Assembly (NCBI RefSeq): GCF_052119585.1
Contig: NZ_JBGQOJ010000007.1
Location: forward strand, 83,925 to 147,924
Direction: 5' to 3'
From: JBGQOJ01 sp052119585
Lineage (GTDB): Bacteria; Pseudomonadota; Alphaproteobacteria; Rhodobacterales; Rhodobacteraceae
Length of the DNA: 64,000 bases
Below the pieces are notes generated by a model. It was not told where the DNA came from. It saw nothing but the letters and a program-made list of their open reading frames with translations, and did no database searches. The translations under genes were made by a program, and so were the position numbers. Positions 34,908-42,879 of the stretch are shown here, one piece after another. Numbering within the stretch: position 1 is the first letter of the stretch; every line of letters starts with the position of its first letter.

Positions 34908-36353
34908 CTATTTCACCCCCACCGCGCGTCCCACCCCTTCGGGACGGGGCAAGCGTGCGTGGGCCGCAGCGATCGCGCCCAGCTTTTCGGTCACTGCGGG
35001 CCCGGGCAGGCTGGCCTTGCGGGTGTCAAGGCTGACGTGGATCAGCATATGTTCGCCCGTCGCCAGCAGCCGCCTGCCATCAAACATCTTGTGGAACAGG
35101 TGCATCTTCTTGCCCTCGCCCATCAGGCATTGGGTATCGACGCGGATGCGGGTGCCCGCCGTCACCTCGTCGATATGACGAATATGGGTTTCGGCGGTGA
35201 AAAAGCTGCTGCCGCCGGCGATATAGTCCGCATCGCACCCCACCAGTTCCATGAAGCGGTCGGTCGCGTCACCGAAGGCGTGCAGATACCGCGCCTCGTT
35301 CATGTGGCCGTTGTAATCCGTCCAGTCCAAAGGCACCGCGCGCGCGACGGTGGTGATCAGCCCCGCATGGTCGCCCTCGGCCACCGGCATCCGTTTGTCC
35401 TGCGCGTTCAACAGTTTACCCGCGCCCCAATCCTGCGCCTTCAGCGCCCGCATCATCGACACCAGATTGTTGTCGCGGATGCGTTCCAGATCGCGGATCG
35501 AATACATGCCCGATTGCGCATCCGACTGGCCGGCGATCTTGTCCACAAGCGCGTCGGTCAGGTCCGGCACATCCATCAGCTTGGTCCAGGGCCAGGACAA
35601 GCAGGGTCCGAACTGGGCGATGAAATGCTTCATCCCCGCCTCGCCGCCAGCCACGCGGTAGGTCTCGAACAGGCCCATCTGCGCCCAGCGGATCCCGAAG
35701 CCATAGCGGATCGCGTTGTCGATTTCCTCTGTCGTGGCGATACCGTCGTTGATCAGCCAAAGCGCCTCGCGCCACACGGCCTCCAGAAACCTGTCGGCGA
35801 TATGGGCGTCGATTTCGGCCCGAACATGCAGGGGATACATGCCGATGCCGGTCAGAACCCCCTTTGCGCGCTCTACCAGTTCAGGCGCGTTTTGCGCGGA
35901 TGGCACCAGTTCGACAAGCGGCAAAAGATAGACGGGGTTGAACGGATGGGTCACGACGATCTGCGCGGGCCGCGACGCGCAGCCCTGCAATTCCGAGGGT
36001 TTAAAGCCCGAGGTCGAGGACCCGATGATTGCATCCGGCCTACAGTGTGCCTGCAAGGTCTGGAACACCTTGCGCTTCAGCTCCAGCCGTTCTGGCACGC
36101 TTTCCTGAATCCAGCCGGCACCGTCCACCGCCTCAGATATTGTGGCGTGGTAGGTCAACCGCCCCTCCGCGGGCAGCGCCACATCGGACAGCCCCGGCAG
36201 GGACCGCCGCGCGTTTTCCAGCACCTCGCCGATCTTGCGCTGTGCCTCGGGGTCGGGGTCGAACACACGCACGTCCCACCCCATCAGCAGGAACCGCGCG
36301 GCCCATCCGCCACCAATAACCCCGCCACCGATGATTGCCGCTGTTTGTGTCAT
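34908..36353 (-). CDS. lcdH: L-carnitine 3-dehydrogenase fused to betainyl-CoA thioesterase
   Basis: 481 residues. Residues 1-310 are a 3-hydroxyacyl-CoA-dehydrogenase-like NAD enzyme (AIIGGGVIGGGWAARF, SSTSGFKPSEL, VVTHPFNPVYLLPLVE), which oxidises L-carnitine to 3-dehydrocarnitine. Residues about 325-465 form a hotdog thioesterase domain (DWTDYNGHMNEARYL). This fusion is known for carnitine catabolism; the thioesterase half releases glycine betaine from betainyl-CoA. It follows the lipocalin gene by 24 bases in an operon that starts with a beta-keto acid cleavage enzyme, so three pathway steps are covered. Confidence 0.9.
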   Translation of the reverse strand: MTQTAAIIGGGVIGGGWAARFLLMGWDVRVFDPDPEAQRKIGEVLENARRSLPGLSDVALPAEGRLTYHATISEAVDGAGWIQESVPERLELKRKVFQTLQAHCRPDAIIGSSTSGFKPSELQGCASRPAQIVVTHPFNPVYLLPLVELVPSAQNAPELVERAKGVLTGIGMYPLHVRAEIDAHIADRFLEAVWREALWLINDGIATTEEIDNAIRYGFGIRWAQMGLFETYRVAGGEAGMKHFIAQFGPCLSWPWTKLMDVPDLTDALVDKIAGQSDAQSGMYSIRDLERIRDNNLVSMMRALKAQDWGAGKLLNAQDKRMPVAEGDHAGLITTVARAVPLDWTDYNGHMNEARYLHAFGDATDRFMELVGCDADYIAGGSSFFTAETHIRHIDEVTAGTRIRVDTQCLMGEGKKMHLFHKMFDGRRLLATGEHMLIHVSLDTRKASLPGPAVTEKLGAIAAAHARLPRPEGVGRAVGVK

Positions 36354-36377
36354 GTCAGGTCTCCGTCTGGCGCAGGT

Positions 36378-36869
36378 CTAGCGCGGAAAGGGGGTGAAAG
36401 CGGCCACAGTGTAGCCGTTGAAATCAAGAATCTCGCGGGCCGCGCGCAGCCGGTCCGCGGGGATGGCAGGGGCGCGGTTCAGGATATACCCGAAGCGGCC
36501 AGAGGGAGTGCCAACCACCGCTGTGCGGTAGGTCTCGTCGACCCAAAGCACCCAGACGATCTCTCCCTGTTCGGGCTGCAACCGCCCCTGCCCCACATCC
36601 CGCGAGGCCCCAAGCAAGCGGGCGGCGCTGGCACAGCCTTCGGAAGACCCCGTCAGAACCCCGCCGGACACAGCAAAATCATGGATGCCCGTCGGACAGC
36701 GGGCACCGTCTGCCGCGATCCCTTCTACCTCGTACCAGCGGCCCGCCATGCGTGTCACATCGAACCCCGCCGCCGAATAGATCGGCGTGGCGGGGGAGCG
36801 GTAGGTCGCGACGCTTACGGGTTCAGCCGCGCAGCCCGCAAGCGCCATCAACAGGATCAGGCGCTTCAT
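36378..36869 (-). CDS. lipocalin-family lipoprotein (Blc-like)
   Basis: 163 residues from the ATG at 36869. The N-terminus MKRLILLMALAGCAAEP is a lipoprotein signal with lipobox ALAGC. The lipocalin signature is seen at VTRMAGRWYEVEGI, and the C-terminal part (YRTAVVGTPSGRFGYILNR) resembles Blc. It probably sits on the inner face of the outer membrane and binds a hydrophobic or quaternary-amine ligand. The start overlaps the BKACE stop (ATGA), which places it firmly in the carnitine operon, where its role is not described to my knowledge. Confidence 0.82.
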   Translation of the reverse strand: MKRLILLMALAGCAAEPVSVATYRSPATPIYSAAGFDVTRMAGRWYEVEGIAADGARCPTGIHDFAVSGGVLTGSSEGCASAARLLGASRDVGQGRLQPEQGEIVWVLWVDETYRTAVVGTPSGRFGYILNRAPAIPADRLRAAREILDFNGYTVAAFTPFPR

Positions 36870-37777
36870 GCCCGTGGCGCCCGTTTGACCAAACCCAGCT
36901 TTTCGCGCACTTCGGCAGGGCCGATCACCCGCGCGCCCATGTTTTCGATGATGCTGGCCGCGCGTTCGACAAGCTGCGCATTGGTCGCCAACTGCCCTTT
37001 GCCCAGCCACAGGTTGTCCTCCAGCCCGACCCGCACATTGCCGCCCGCCAGAACCGAGGCCGCAACATAGGCCATTTGGTTGCGGCCCAGCCCGAAGGCG
37101 GAAAACGTCCAGTCGTCGGGCACATTGTTGACCATCGCCATAAAGGTATTCAGATCGTCCGGCGCACCCCACGGCACCCCCATGCACAGCTGCACCAGCG
37201 CGGGGCTGTCCAGAACGCCGTCCTTGACCAGTTGTTTGGCATACCACAAATGACCCGTATCAAAGGCCTCGATCTCTGGCTTGACGCCCAAAGCGGTCAT
37301 CATCCGCCCCATGGCAGTCAGCATGCCGGGCGTGTTGGTCATCACATAGTCGGCCTCGGCGAAGTTCATCGTGCCACAATCCAGCGTGCAGATCTCGGGC
37401 AGGCATTCGGCAACATGGGCGACACGCTCTGTCGCGCCAACCATATCGGTGCCCGCCACGGTCGGAAACGGCTGCTCGGGGCTGCCGAACATGATGTCGC
37501 CCCCCATGCCCGCCGTCAGGTTCAGCACGACATCGACATCTGCCGCACGGATCCGGTCGGTGACCTCGCGGTACAGATCCAGCCGGCGCGACGGCGCGCC
37601 CGTTTCAGGGTCGCGCACATGGCAATGCACGATCGCCGCCCCCGCCCGGGCCGCGTCGATCGCACTGTCGGCGATCTGTTTCGCAGAGCGCGGCACATGC
37701 GGGCTGCGATCCTGCGTGCCACCCGATCCAGTCACGGCACAGGTGATAAAGACCTCTTTGTTCATTTCAAGCGGCAT
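36866..37777 (-). CDS. beta-keto acid cleavage enzyme (BKACE), probable dehydrocarnitine cleavage enzyme
   Basis: 303 residues from the ATG at 37777 with AAAGGA 6 bases upstream. The BKACE (DUF849) family is recognised from VFITCAVTGSG, the zinc ligands in HCHVRDPETG (His51 and His53) and LNLTAGMGGD. These enzymes condense a beta-keto acid with acetyl-CoA and split it. With lcdH in the same operon the likely reaction is 3-dehydrocarnitine plus acetyl-CoA to betainyl-CoA and acetoacetate. It heads the operon. Confidence 0.9.
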   Translation of the reverse strand: MPLEMNKEVFITCAVTGSGGTQDRSPHVPRSAKQIADSAIDAARAGAAIVHCHVRDPETGAPSRRLDLYREVTDRIRAADVDVVLNLTAGMGGDIMFGSPEQPFPTVAGTDMVGATERVAHVAECLPEICTLDCGTMNFAEADYVMTNTPGMLTAMGRMMTALGVKPEIEAFDTGHLWYAKQLVKDGVLDSPALVQLCMGVPWGAPDDLNTFMAMVNNVPDDWTFSAFGLGRNQMAYVAASVLAGGNVRVGLEDNLWLGKGQLATNAQLVERAASIIENMGARVIGPAEVREKLGLVKRAPRA

Positions 37778-38027
37778 GGCGGATCCTTTGTGTGTCCCTG
37801 ACCTGATGTTGCCCCAGTATTCCCCGACTTGCATCGCCACATTTTGCAATTTACGAAGTATTCTTGATGAAACGCGCAACAAATCTGTTTTCCGGCGCCT
37901 GCGCGGGCTCGGCGGGCGGGTCTTTGCCATGGGCGGCGCGGCGGTTGGAAACCCTGTTCCAGACCGATCTCGGCACCTCGCCGGGCGCATTCTGTCTGCC
38001 CATGAGCCTGACTTTCTTGCGTCTCCG

Positions 38028-38046
38028 AATATCTCCGCCGACGGCG
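38028..38046. terminator. intergenic AATATCC/stem-loop element, copy 2 (variant)
   Basis: AATATCTCCGC followed by CGCCG-A-CGGCG (38036-38046). It lies just beyond the stop of the aldo/keto reductase gene, as read on the minus strand. Sequence around it (TTTCTTGCG before, AAAACCCGG after) resembles the copies at 44.6 kb and 62.4 kb. Confidence 0.4.
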
Positions 38047-38057
38047 AAAACCCGGCC

Positions 38058-39098
38058 TCAATACGGCATCGGATGCGCCTTATGGGCGATGTTGATCTCG
38101 TCCAGCACCTCTTGCCCCAGCACCACATCAACGGACCCGAACACCCGCGCCAACTGATCGACATCGGTCGCCCCGAAAATCGCCGAGGCCATGAACGGCC
38201 GCGTCCGGCACCAGGCCAGCGCCATATGAACCGGATCAAGCCCATGCTTTCGCGCAATCGCCAGATAGGCATCGACGGCGGGGAAAACCCGCTCGGACTT
38301 GCGGCCGCCAAGGGTTCCGTTGATGTCCATCCGCGACCCTTCGGGCACCGCGCCGCCCTGATATTTTCCGGTCAGCAACCCGGTTCCAAGCGGCGAGTAT
38401 GCCAGCAAACCCACTTCCTCGTTCACGCTCACTTCGGCCAGATCGGTGTCATACATCCGGCACAGCAGCGAATACTCGTTCTGGATCGTCTGCATCCGCG
38501 GCAATCCATGCTCGTCCGACAGGCGCAGCCATTGCGCGGTGCCCCAGGCGGATTCGTTGGACAGGCCGAAATGTCGGATTTTTCCCGCATCGACCAATCC
38601 CTGCGCCGCCCGCAACACCTCTTCCATATTGGCCAACGTGTCCTCGCGGTTCTGCCCCGAGGGATCGAACGCCCAGTTCTGCCGGAACATGTAGGATCCG
38701 CGGTTGGGCCAGTGCAGCTGATAAAGGTCGATCACATCGGTTTGCAGCCGCGCCAGCGCCTGATCCACCGCCCCGACCAGCGCAGCGCCCGTGATCGGCG
38801 CACCACCGCGCGATTTGGACCCCGCGCCGGAAATCTTGCTGGCCAGCACGAACGCATCGCGCCGTCCGTTTTTGGCGATCCATGTTCCGATGATCTGCTC
38901 TGTCCGGCCCACGGTTTCCGCCGACACCGGATTGACCGGATACATTTCCGCCGTGTCGATAAAATTGATCCCGTGGTCCAGCGCCATGTCGAGTTGCGCA
39001 TGCGCCTCGGCCTCGGTGTTCTGGGTGCCCCAGGTCATCGACCCCAGGCACAATTCCGAAACCCGCAGGCCGGTGCGGCCCAGTGTGTTCATACGCAT
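38058..39098 (-). CDS. aldo/keto reductase
   Basis: 346 residues from the ATG at 39098 with GGGGA upstream. Family features: LCLGSMTWGTQ near the N-terminus, the catalytic Asp-Tyr segment FIDTAEMYPVNP, the conserved Lys in ASKISG, the QLHWPNR region, and GLSNESAWG. The layout is that of the Tas/YghZ-like group that uses NADPH to reduce aldehydes or ketones. It is monocistronic as far as seen. Substrate unknown; it is separated from the carnitine operon by 280 bases. Confidence 0.88.
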   Translation of the reverse strand: MRMNTLGRTGLRVSELCLGSMTWGTQNTEAEAHAQLDMALDHGINFIDTAEMYPVNPVSAETVGRTEQIIGTWIAKNGRRDAFVLASKISGAGSKSRGGAPITGAALVGAVDQALARLQTDVIDLYQLHWPNRGSYMFRQNWAFDPSGQNREDTLANMEEVLRAAQGLVDAGKIRHFGLSNESAWGTAQWLRLSDEHGLPRMQTIQNEYSLLCRMYDTDLAEVSVNEEVGLLAYSPLGTGLLTGKYQGGAVPEGSRMDINGTLGGRKSERVFPAVDAYLAIARKHGLDPVHMALAWCRTRPFMASAIFGATDVDQLARVFGSVDVVLGQEVLDEINIAHKAHPMPY

Positions 39099-39171
39099 CG
39101 TGCATCCCCTTTTCTTTTCAGGGGAGAGGTTTAGCGGCCCCAAGTCCGAGGGCAAGGGGCCAAAGCCAATC

Positions 39172-39606
39172 TTATGGTCTGACGTAGGCGTAACCTTGTT
39201 CCTGCAACTCGATCAGGCGCACAACACCCGACGGCACAACAACTGCCTCGCTCATCAGCGCGATGTCGTGCCCTGCCTTTTTCTGCATCCCGTTCAGCGT
39301 GTTGCCGCAGGCGGCGAAGGCAATGTTGTCCAGTTCCAGCGACATGGATTTGATGCGCTCTGCCACGGGGCTTTGGTCCGGGATCAGCATGTTCAGGCCG
39401 GGGCCATAGGTCACAACCTCGATCATCACCTCGTCGCCTTTGGATTTATAATAGCTTGCGACGTTTTGCGCGTTGTTCAGCGCCATGTTCATCACGGCCG
39501 GATCATTCTGATCCACATGGATGGCTACATGGTGCATCTGCCCTTCGGCAAAGGCCATGGTGGCAGTCAGCGCCAAGGCGGCGGTTGCGGTCAATAGTCT
39601 GTTCAT
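39172..39606 (-). CDS. secreted DsrE-family protein
   Basis: 144 residues. A cleavable signal peptide (LLTATAALALTATMAFAEG) is followed by a DsrE/F-like fold: HHVAIHVDQNDPAVMNMALNN, then VEVVTYGPGLNML and FAACGNTLNGMQKK with one cysteine. Periplasmic DsrE-like proteins are linked to sulfur or redox handling, but the role is unclear. It is alone on its strand and divergent from the yceI-like gene 208 bases away. Confidence 0.8.
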   Translation of the reverse strand: MNRLLTATAALALTATMAFAEGQMHHVAIHVDQNDPAVMNMALNNAQNVASYYKSKGDEVMIEVVTYGPGLNMLIPDQSPVAERIKSMSLELDNIAFAACGNTLNGMQKKAGHDIALMSEAVVVPSGVVRLIELQEQGYAYVRP

Positions 39607-39814
39607 TGTCGTCCTCCCGTTGTCATGCTGCCAGCCTAGAACGGGAAAACCGCATTTGTCACATTATACTTTTTGAATGCCTTGATCGACATCGGGAACA
39701 AAGACAAAACACGGTCATTTCCCCAGGTGGCTTGGCCTGCGCCCCCCTTCCCCGCGGAAAAGTGAGGGGCGAAATCCGCAGCCCGCGCTATACTCCTTCA
39801 ACGGAGGATTTCAC

Positions 39815-40378
39815 ATGCGTCTCGCCGCCCTGTTCCTGATTACACTGATGCCCGTCGCAGGGCTTGCCGCCCCCGCCGATTACCGGTTGGAGGCCGACAA
39901 ATCCAGCGTCGGCTTTACCTATGATTTCGGCGGCAACGCGACCAAAGGCACCATGCCCGTGACCCGCGCCGACCTGATGCTGGACTTCAACAATGTCGCC
40001 GCCTCAAGCGTGGCGGTAACACTGGACGTGCGACGCGCCAATGCGGGGTTCGCCTTTGCCACCGAGGCGATGAAAGGCACGACCGTTCTGAACGCCGCAG
40101 CCTATCCCGACATCCGGTTCCAAAGCACGAAGGTCAGCGCAAAAGGTGACGGCGCATTGGTCGAGGGCATGCTGACCGTCCGCGGCATCACCCACCCCAT
40201 CGCCCTGGATGCGCGGATTTACCGCCAGAAAGGCACCATCGCGGGCGACCTGTCGCATCTGTCGATCCTGCTGACCGGCACTCTCAGGCGCAATGATTTC
40301 GGCGCGACCGGTTTTCCCGACATGGTGGGCAGCAACATCGACCTGCGCATTCTGGCACGGGTGGCGCGGCTGGAGTGA
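39815..40378 (+). CDS. YceI-family periplasmic protein
   Basis: 187 residues with signal peptide (AALFLITLMPVAGLAAP). The YceI beta-barrel pattern is seen in YRLEADKSSVGFTYDF, VAVTLDVRRANAGF, PDIRFQST and VEGMLTVRGITHPI, ending in LRRNDFGA. Such proteins bind isoprenoid-type lipids and are induced by base or osmotic stress. It overlaps the start of a small hypothetical ORF by 4 bases. Confidence 0.88.
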   Translation: MRLAALFLITLMPVAGLAAPADYRLEADKSSVGFTYDFGGNATKGTMPVTRADLMLDFNNVAASSVAVTLDVRRANAGFAFATEAMKGTTVLNAAAYPDIRFQSTKVSAKGDGALVEGMLTVRGITHPIALDARIYRQKGTIAGDLSHLSILLTGTLRRNDFGATGFPDMVGSNIDLRILARVARLE

Positions 40379-40725
40379 TAGGGGCGGCCCGCACGCACCA
40401 CCGGAACACGGCACAAAGCGACCCAAACCCCAAAGCGGTGCGGATTGCGGGACTCTCTGCGGGACTCTCTGCGGGTGCCATGCCGGTAGCCGCCAGGGAA
40501 TATGTGCCCGTCCCGTCGCAATCAGGTATCGAACGCGCGGACATCCAGCGGGAAACCCGCGTCTTGGCAGCGCTTACCGCCCTTTACCGCCAGCAAGGCC
40601 CAAGCGAAGACACGGTGTTCTTGGCTGCAAAGGAACTGACCCGACATTATGCGCTTGGGGCGCGCGCCGCAGGGCGTGTCGTTGTCTGGGGCGTCATCGT
40701 CTGGGGGGCGTCGGGCGCACCATAG
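40375..40725 (+). CDS. hypothetical small protein, possibly spurious
   Basis: 116 residues from a GTG that overlaps the yceI-like stop; an internal ATG at 40480 (MPVAAREYVP) could be the true start. No domain is recognised. A 12-base unit GGGACTCTCTGC is duplicated in tandem at 40449-40472, in frame, encoding LSAG twice. The second half (QRETRVLAALTALYRQQGP) is plausibly helical. It fills the gap before the MFS gene. It could be a remnant. Confidence 0.35.
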   Translation: MIGAARTHHRNTAQSDPNPKAVRIAGLSAGLSAGAMPVAAREYVPVPSQSGIERADIQRETRVLAALTALYRQQGPSEDTVFLAAKELTRHYALGARAAGRVVVWGVIVWGASGAP

Positions 40726-40825
40726 CCCAAGCAATCGAAAACGACGCGGAATGTCGGTTCCGGGGGTGGCATCCCCGTTTGCCCGTGACAGGGTGGGGTG
40801 TCTGATCCTTCAGGGCAGCCCCCCA

Positions 40826-42076
40826 ATGCGCCTTATGATTTCCTTTGCCGCCCTGTTCCTGTCCGTTGTGCTGTTGCAACTGTCGTCGGGTGGAGTGGGG
40901 CCGCTGGATGCCCTCTCGGGTCTTACGGTGGGCTTTACCAAGGCAGAGGTCGGCCTGCTTGGCTCTGCCCATTTCTTCGGGTTCTTTATCGGGTGCTGGT
41001 GGGCGCCGCGCTTGATGGGGTCGGTCGGCCACAGCCGCGCCTTTGCCGCCTTTACGGTGACAGGTGCCATCGGGCTGATCGCGCATATGCTGGTGGTCGA
41101 TCCCATCGCATGGGCCTTGATGCGCATCGGATCGGGCATGTGCGTTGCGGGTTGCTACACCGTGATCGAGGCGTGGTTGCAGGCCAAGCTGACCAACGAG
41201 ACGCGCGGCCGCGCCATGGGCACCTACCGCGTCGTCGACATGGGCTCGTCGCTGGTCGCGCAACTGCTGATCGGGGTGCTGGAACCGGCCAGCTATGTCT
41301 CCTACAACCTGCTGGCCATCCTGTGCTGCCTTGCCATCCTGCCGATGACCCTGTCGCGCGCCGAACAACCCGAAACCCCCGACGCCCCGCGGCTGCGCCC
41401 GATGCTGGCGGTCACACGCTCGCCGCTGGCCGCAGCGGGTGTTGTGGTGGCAGGCCTGTCCAGCGCGGCCTTCCGCATGGTCGGCCCGATCTATGGCCAG
41501 GAGGTGGGCCTGCGCGCCGAACAGATTGGCCTGTTTCTGGCCGCCTTTGTCGCGGGGGGTGCTCTGGCGCAGTACCCCGTCGGCTGGCTGGCCGATAAAT
41601 TCGACCGGCGTCTGGTGTTGATCTGGCTGTCGGTCGCGGCCATTGCCAGTTGCGGGTTCACAGCCGCCAGCAGCGCGGGGGGCACCGGCATGGTGATGCT
41701 GTCCGCCGCCATATTCGGCCTGACCACGTTTCCGATCTATTCGGTCGCATCGGCCCATGCCCATGACTTTGCCGAAAGCCACGAACGCGTTGAACTTTCC
41801 GCCGCGCTGATGTTCTTTTTCGCGGTGGGGGCCATCGCCTCGCCGCTGGTCGCGTCCAGCCTGATCGAATGGTTCGGCCCCTCTGCGCTGTTTGTGCTGA
41901 TGGCGGGTGGCCATGCGGTTCTGGTGATCTTCGGCGTCATCCGCATGCGGGCACGACCAACACGGCGCGCCCGCACGCGCTATGTCTATGCCCCGCGCAC
42001 CTCGTTTCTGATCGGTCGTCTGACAGGCCGCAGCCGAGAAGAGCCTTTGCCCGAAGACGGTCAAACAAAAGGCTGA
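40826..42076 (+). CDS. MFS transporter (YcaD/UhpC-like)
   Basis: 416 residues from the ATG at 40826; a longer open frame starts at 40649 but lacks a signal or ribosome site. Twelve membrane helices are expected. The loop between helices 2 and 3 reads GCWWAPRLMGSVGHSRAF, and the central loop after helix 6 holds LSRAEQPETPDAPRL. GQEVGLRAEQIGLFLAAF and VGWLADKFDRRL give the second-half motif. It resembles the YcaD group of the major facilitator superfamily; substrate unknown. Confidence 0.86.
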   Translation: MRLMISFAALFLSVVLLQLSSGGVGPLDALSGLTVGFTKAEVGLLGSAHFFGFFIGCWWAPRLMGSVGHSRAFAAFTVTGAIGLIAHMLVVDPIAWALMRIGSGMCVAGCYTVIEAWLQAKLTNETRGRAMGTYRVVDMGSSLVAQLLIGVLEPASYVSYNLLAILCCLAILPMTLSRAEQPETPDAPRLRPMLAVTRSPLAAAGVVVAGLSSAAFRMVGPIYGQEVGLRAEQIGLFLAAFVAGGALAQYPVGWLADKFDRRLVLIWLSVAAIASCGFTAASSAGGTGMVMLSAAIFGLTTFPIYSVASAHAHDFAESHERVELSAALMFFFAVGAIASPLVASSLIEWFGPSALFVLMAGGHAVLVIFGVIRMRARPTRRARTRYVYAPRTSFLIGRLTGRSREEPLPEDGQTKG

Positions 42077-42139
42077 ATTCTGTGGCTTCCGGGATATGGG
42101 CCGCATCGCGCGGACAGGTGTATTTGACCAGAGCATTCG

Positions 42140-42808
42140 ATGCGCAAACTTATTCCGGGCCTCTGGATGTTCTGGATCGGGGCCGCAGCCGCCGTCGGCG
42201 CAACCTATCTTTTTCCTATCAGTGCAAAGCGGGGCGGGATATCTTGATGCCTCTGCCCCCCACAGCCCCTGACCTTGCCGCGCTGGACGAGGCGATCACC
42301 GCGATCTGTGCCAACGGCCTGCTGCAAGACCACGGATTAAGCTGGTCCGCCACATTGGGCGATGTCAAAAGCGCCATGTTCGCCGCCCACGTCACCCCGC
42401 CGAACGCCGTGCTCGACATCCCCCTCGGCCAGATCGCCACGCATACAGCCGGCATGAAACCCGACCTGACACAGGGCGAGATGCTGACCGACAAACACGG
42501 CTCTCTTGGCCTGCACAACCGCATTTCCCTATCGGCGCTTCGCCCCGAAGGCACCAAAGGCACGCGCGGCAAATACTTCTACTCCAACACCAACTGCACC
42601 GTGCTCGGTTCCCTGATCGAAGGGCTGGGCGGCACAAATACGCGACAGGTCCTCACCTCGAAAACGCCATCCGGGAACGGCGGCGCATTGGTGGCGCATT
42701 GGTGGCGATCACCGGCACAGGAAGGGTCGTTACCCCAATTGGCAAGGCCGCCTGAAACCCGCCCAATATGAGCGCCTGATCCAAAAGGTGCTTGCCGCCT
42801 TGCGATAG
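42140..42808 (+). pseudogene. remnant of a secreted serine hydrolase (class C beta-lactamase family)
   Basis: A short frame at 42140 encodes a membrane or signal segment (MRKLIPGLWMFWIG) and stops after 35 codons. A second frame (42247-42771) holds pieces of a beta-lactamase-like serine hydrolase: IATHTAGMKPD, then KYFYSNTNCTVLGSLIEGLGG (Tyr-Ser-Asn motif). The SxxK active-site segment is missing. The normal C-terminal end (LKPAQYERLIQKVLAALR) is in another frame and stops at 42808. Deletions and at least one frameshift make it non-functional. Confidence 0.68.
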
Positions 42809-42879
42809 GCCGCGACAGACGCTGGCCCTTGGCGATGTCCTGCGTTAAAGCAGGCACAAACCAGACGAAGGCGCATCAC

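Noticed and set aside
34959..37070. A 703-codon open frame on the plus strand opposite the carnitine operon
   Set aside because: It mirrors lcdH and the lipocalin gene; no domain, no ribosome site, and composition typical of antisense frames.
40649..40825. A 59-residue N-terminal extension of the MFS transporter
   Set aside because: The extension is Arg/Gly/Ser-rich with no ribosome site; the ATG at 40826 directly precedes the first membrane helix.
42809..42879. SAM riboswitch or T-box-like leader before metG
   Set aside because: The space is only about 70 bases and shows no recognisable aptamer or leader structure.
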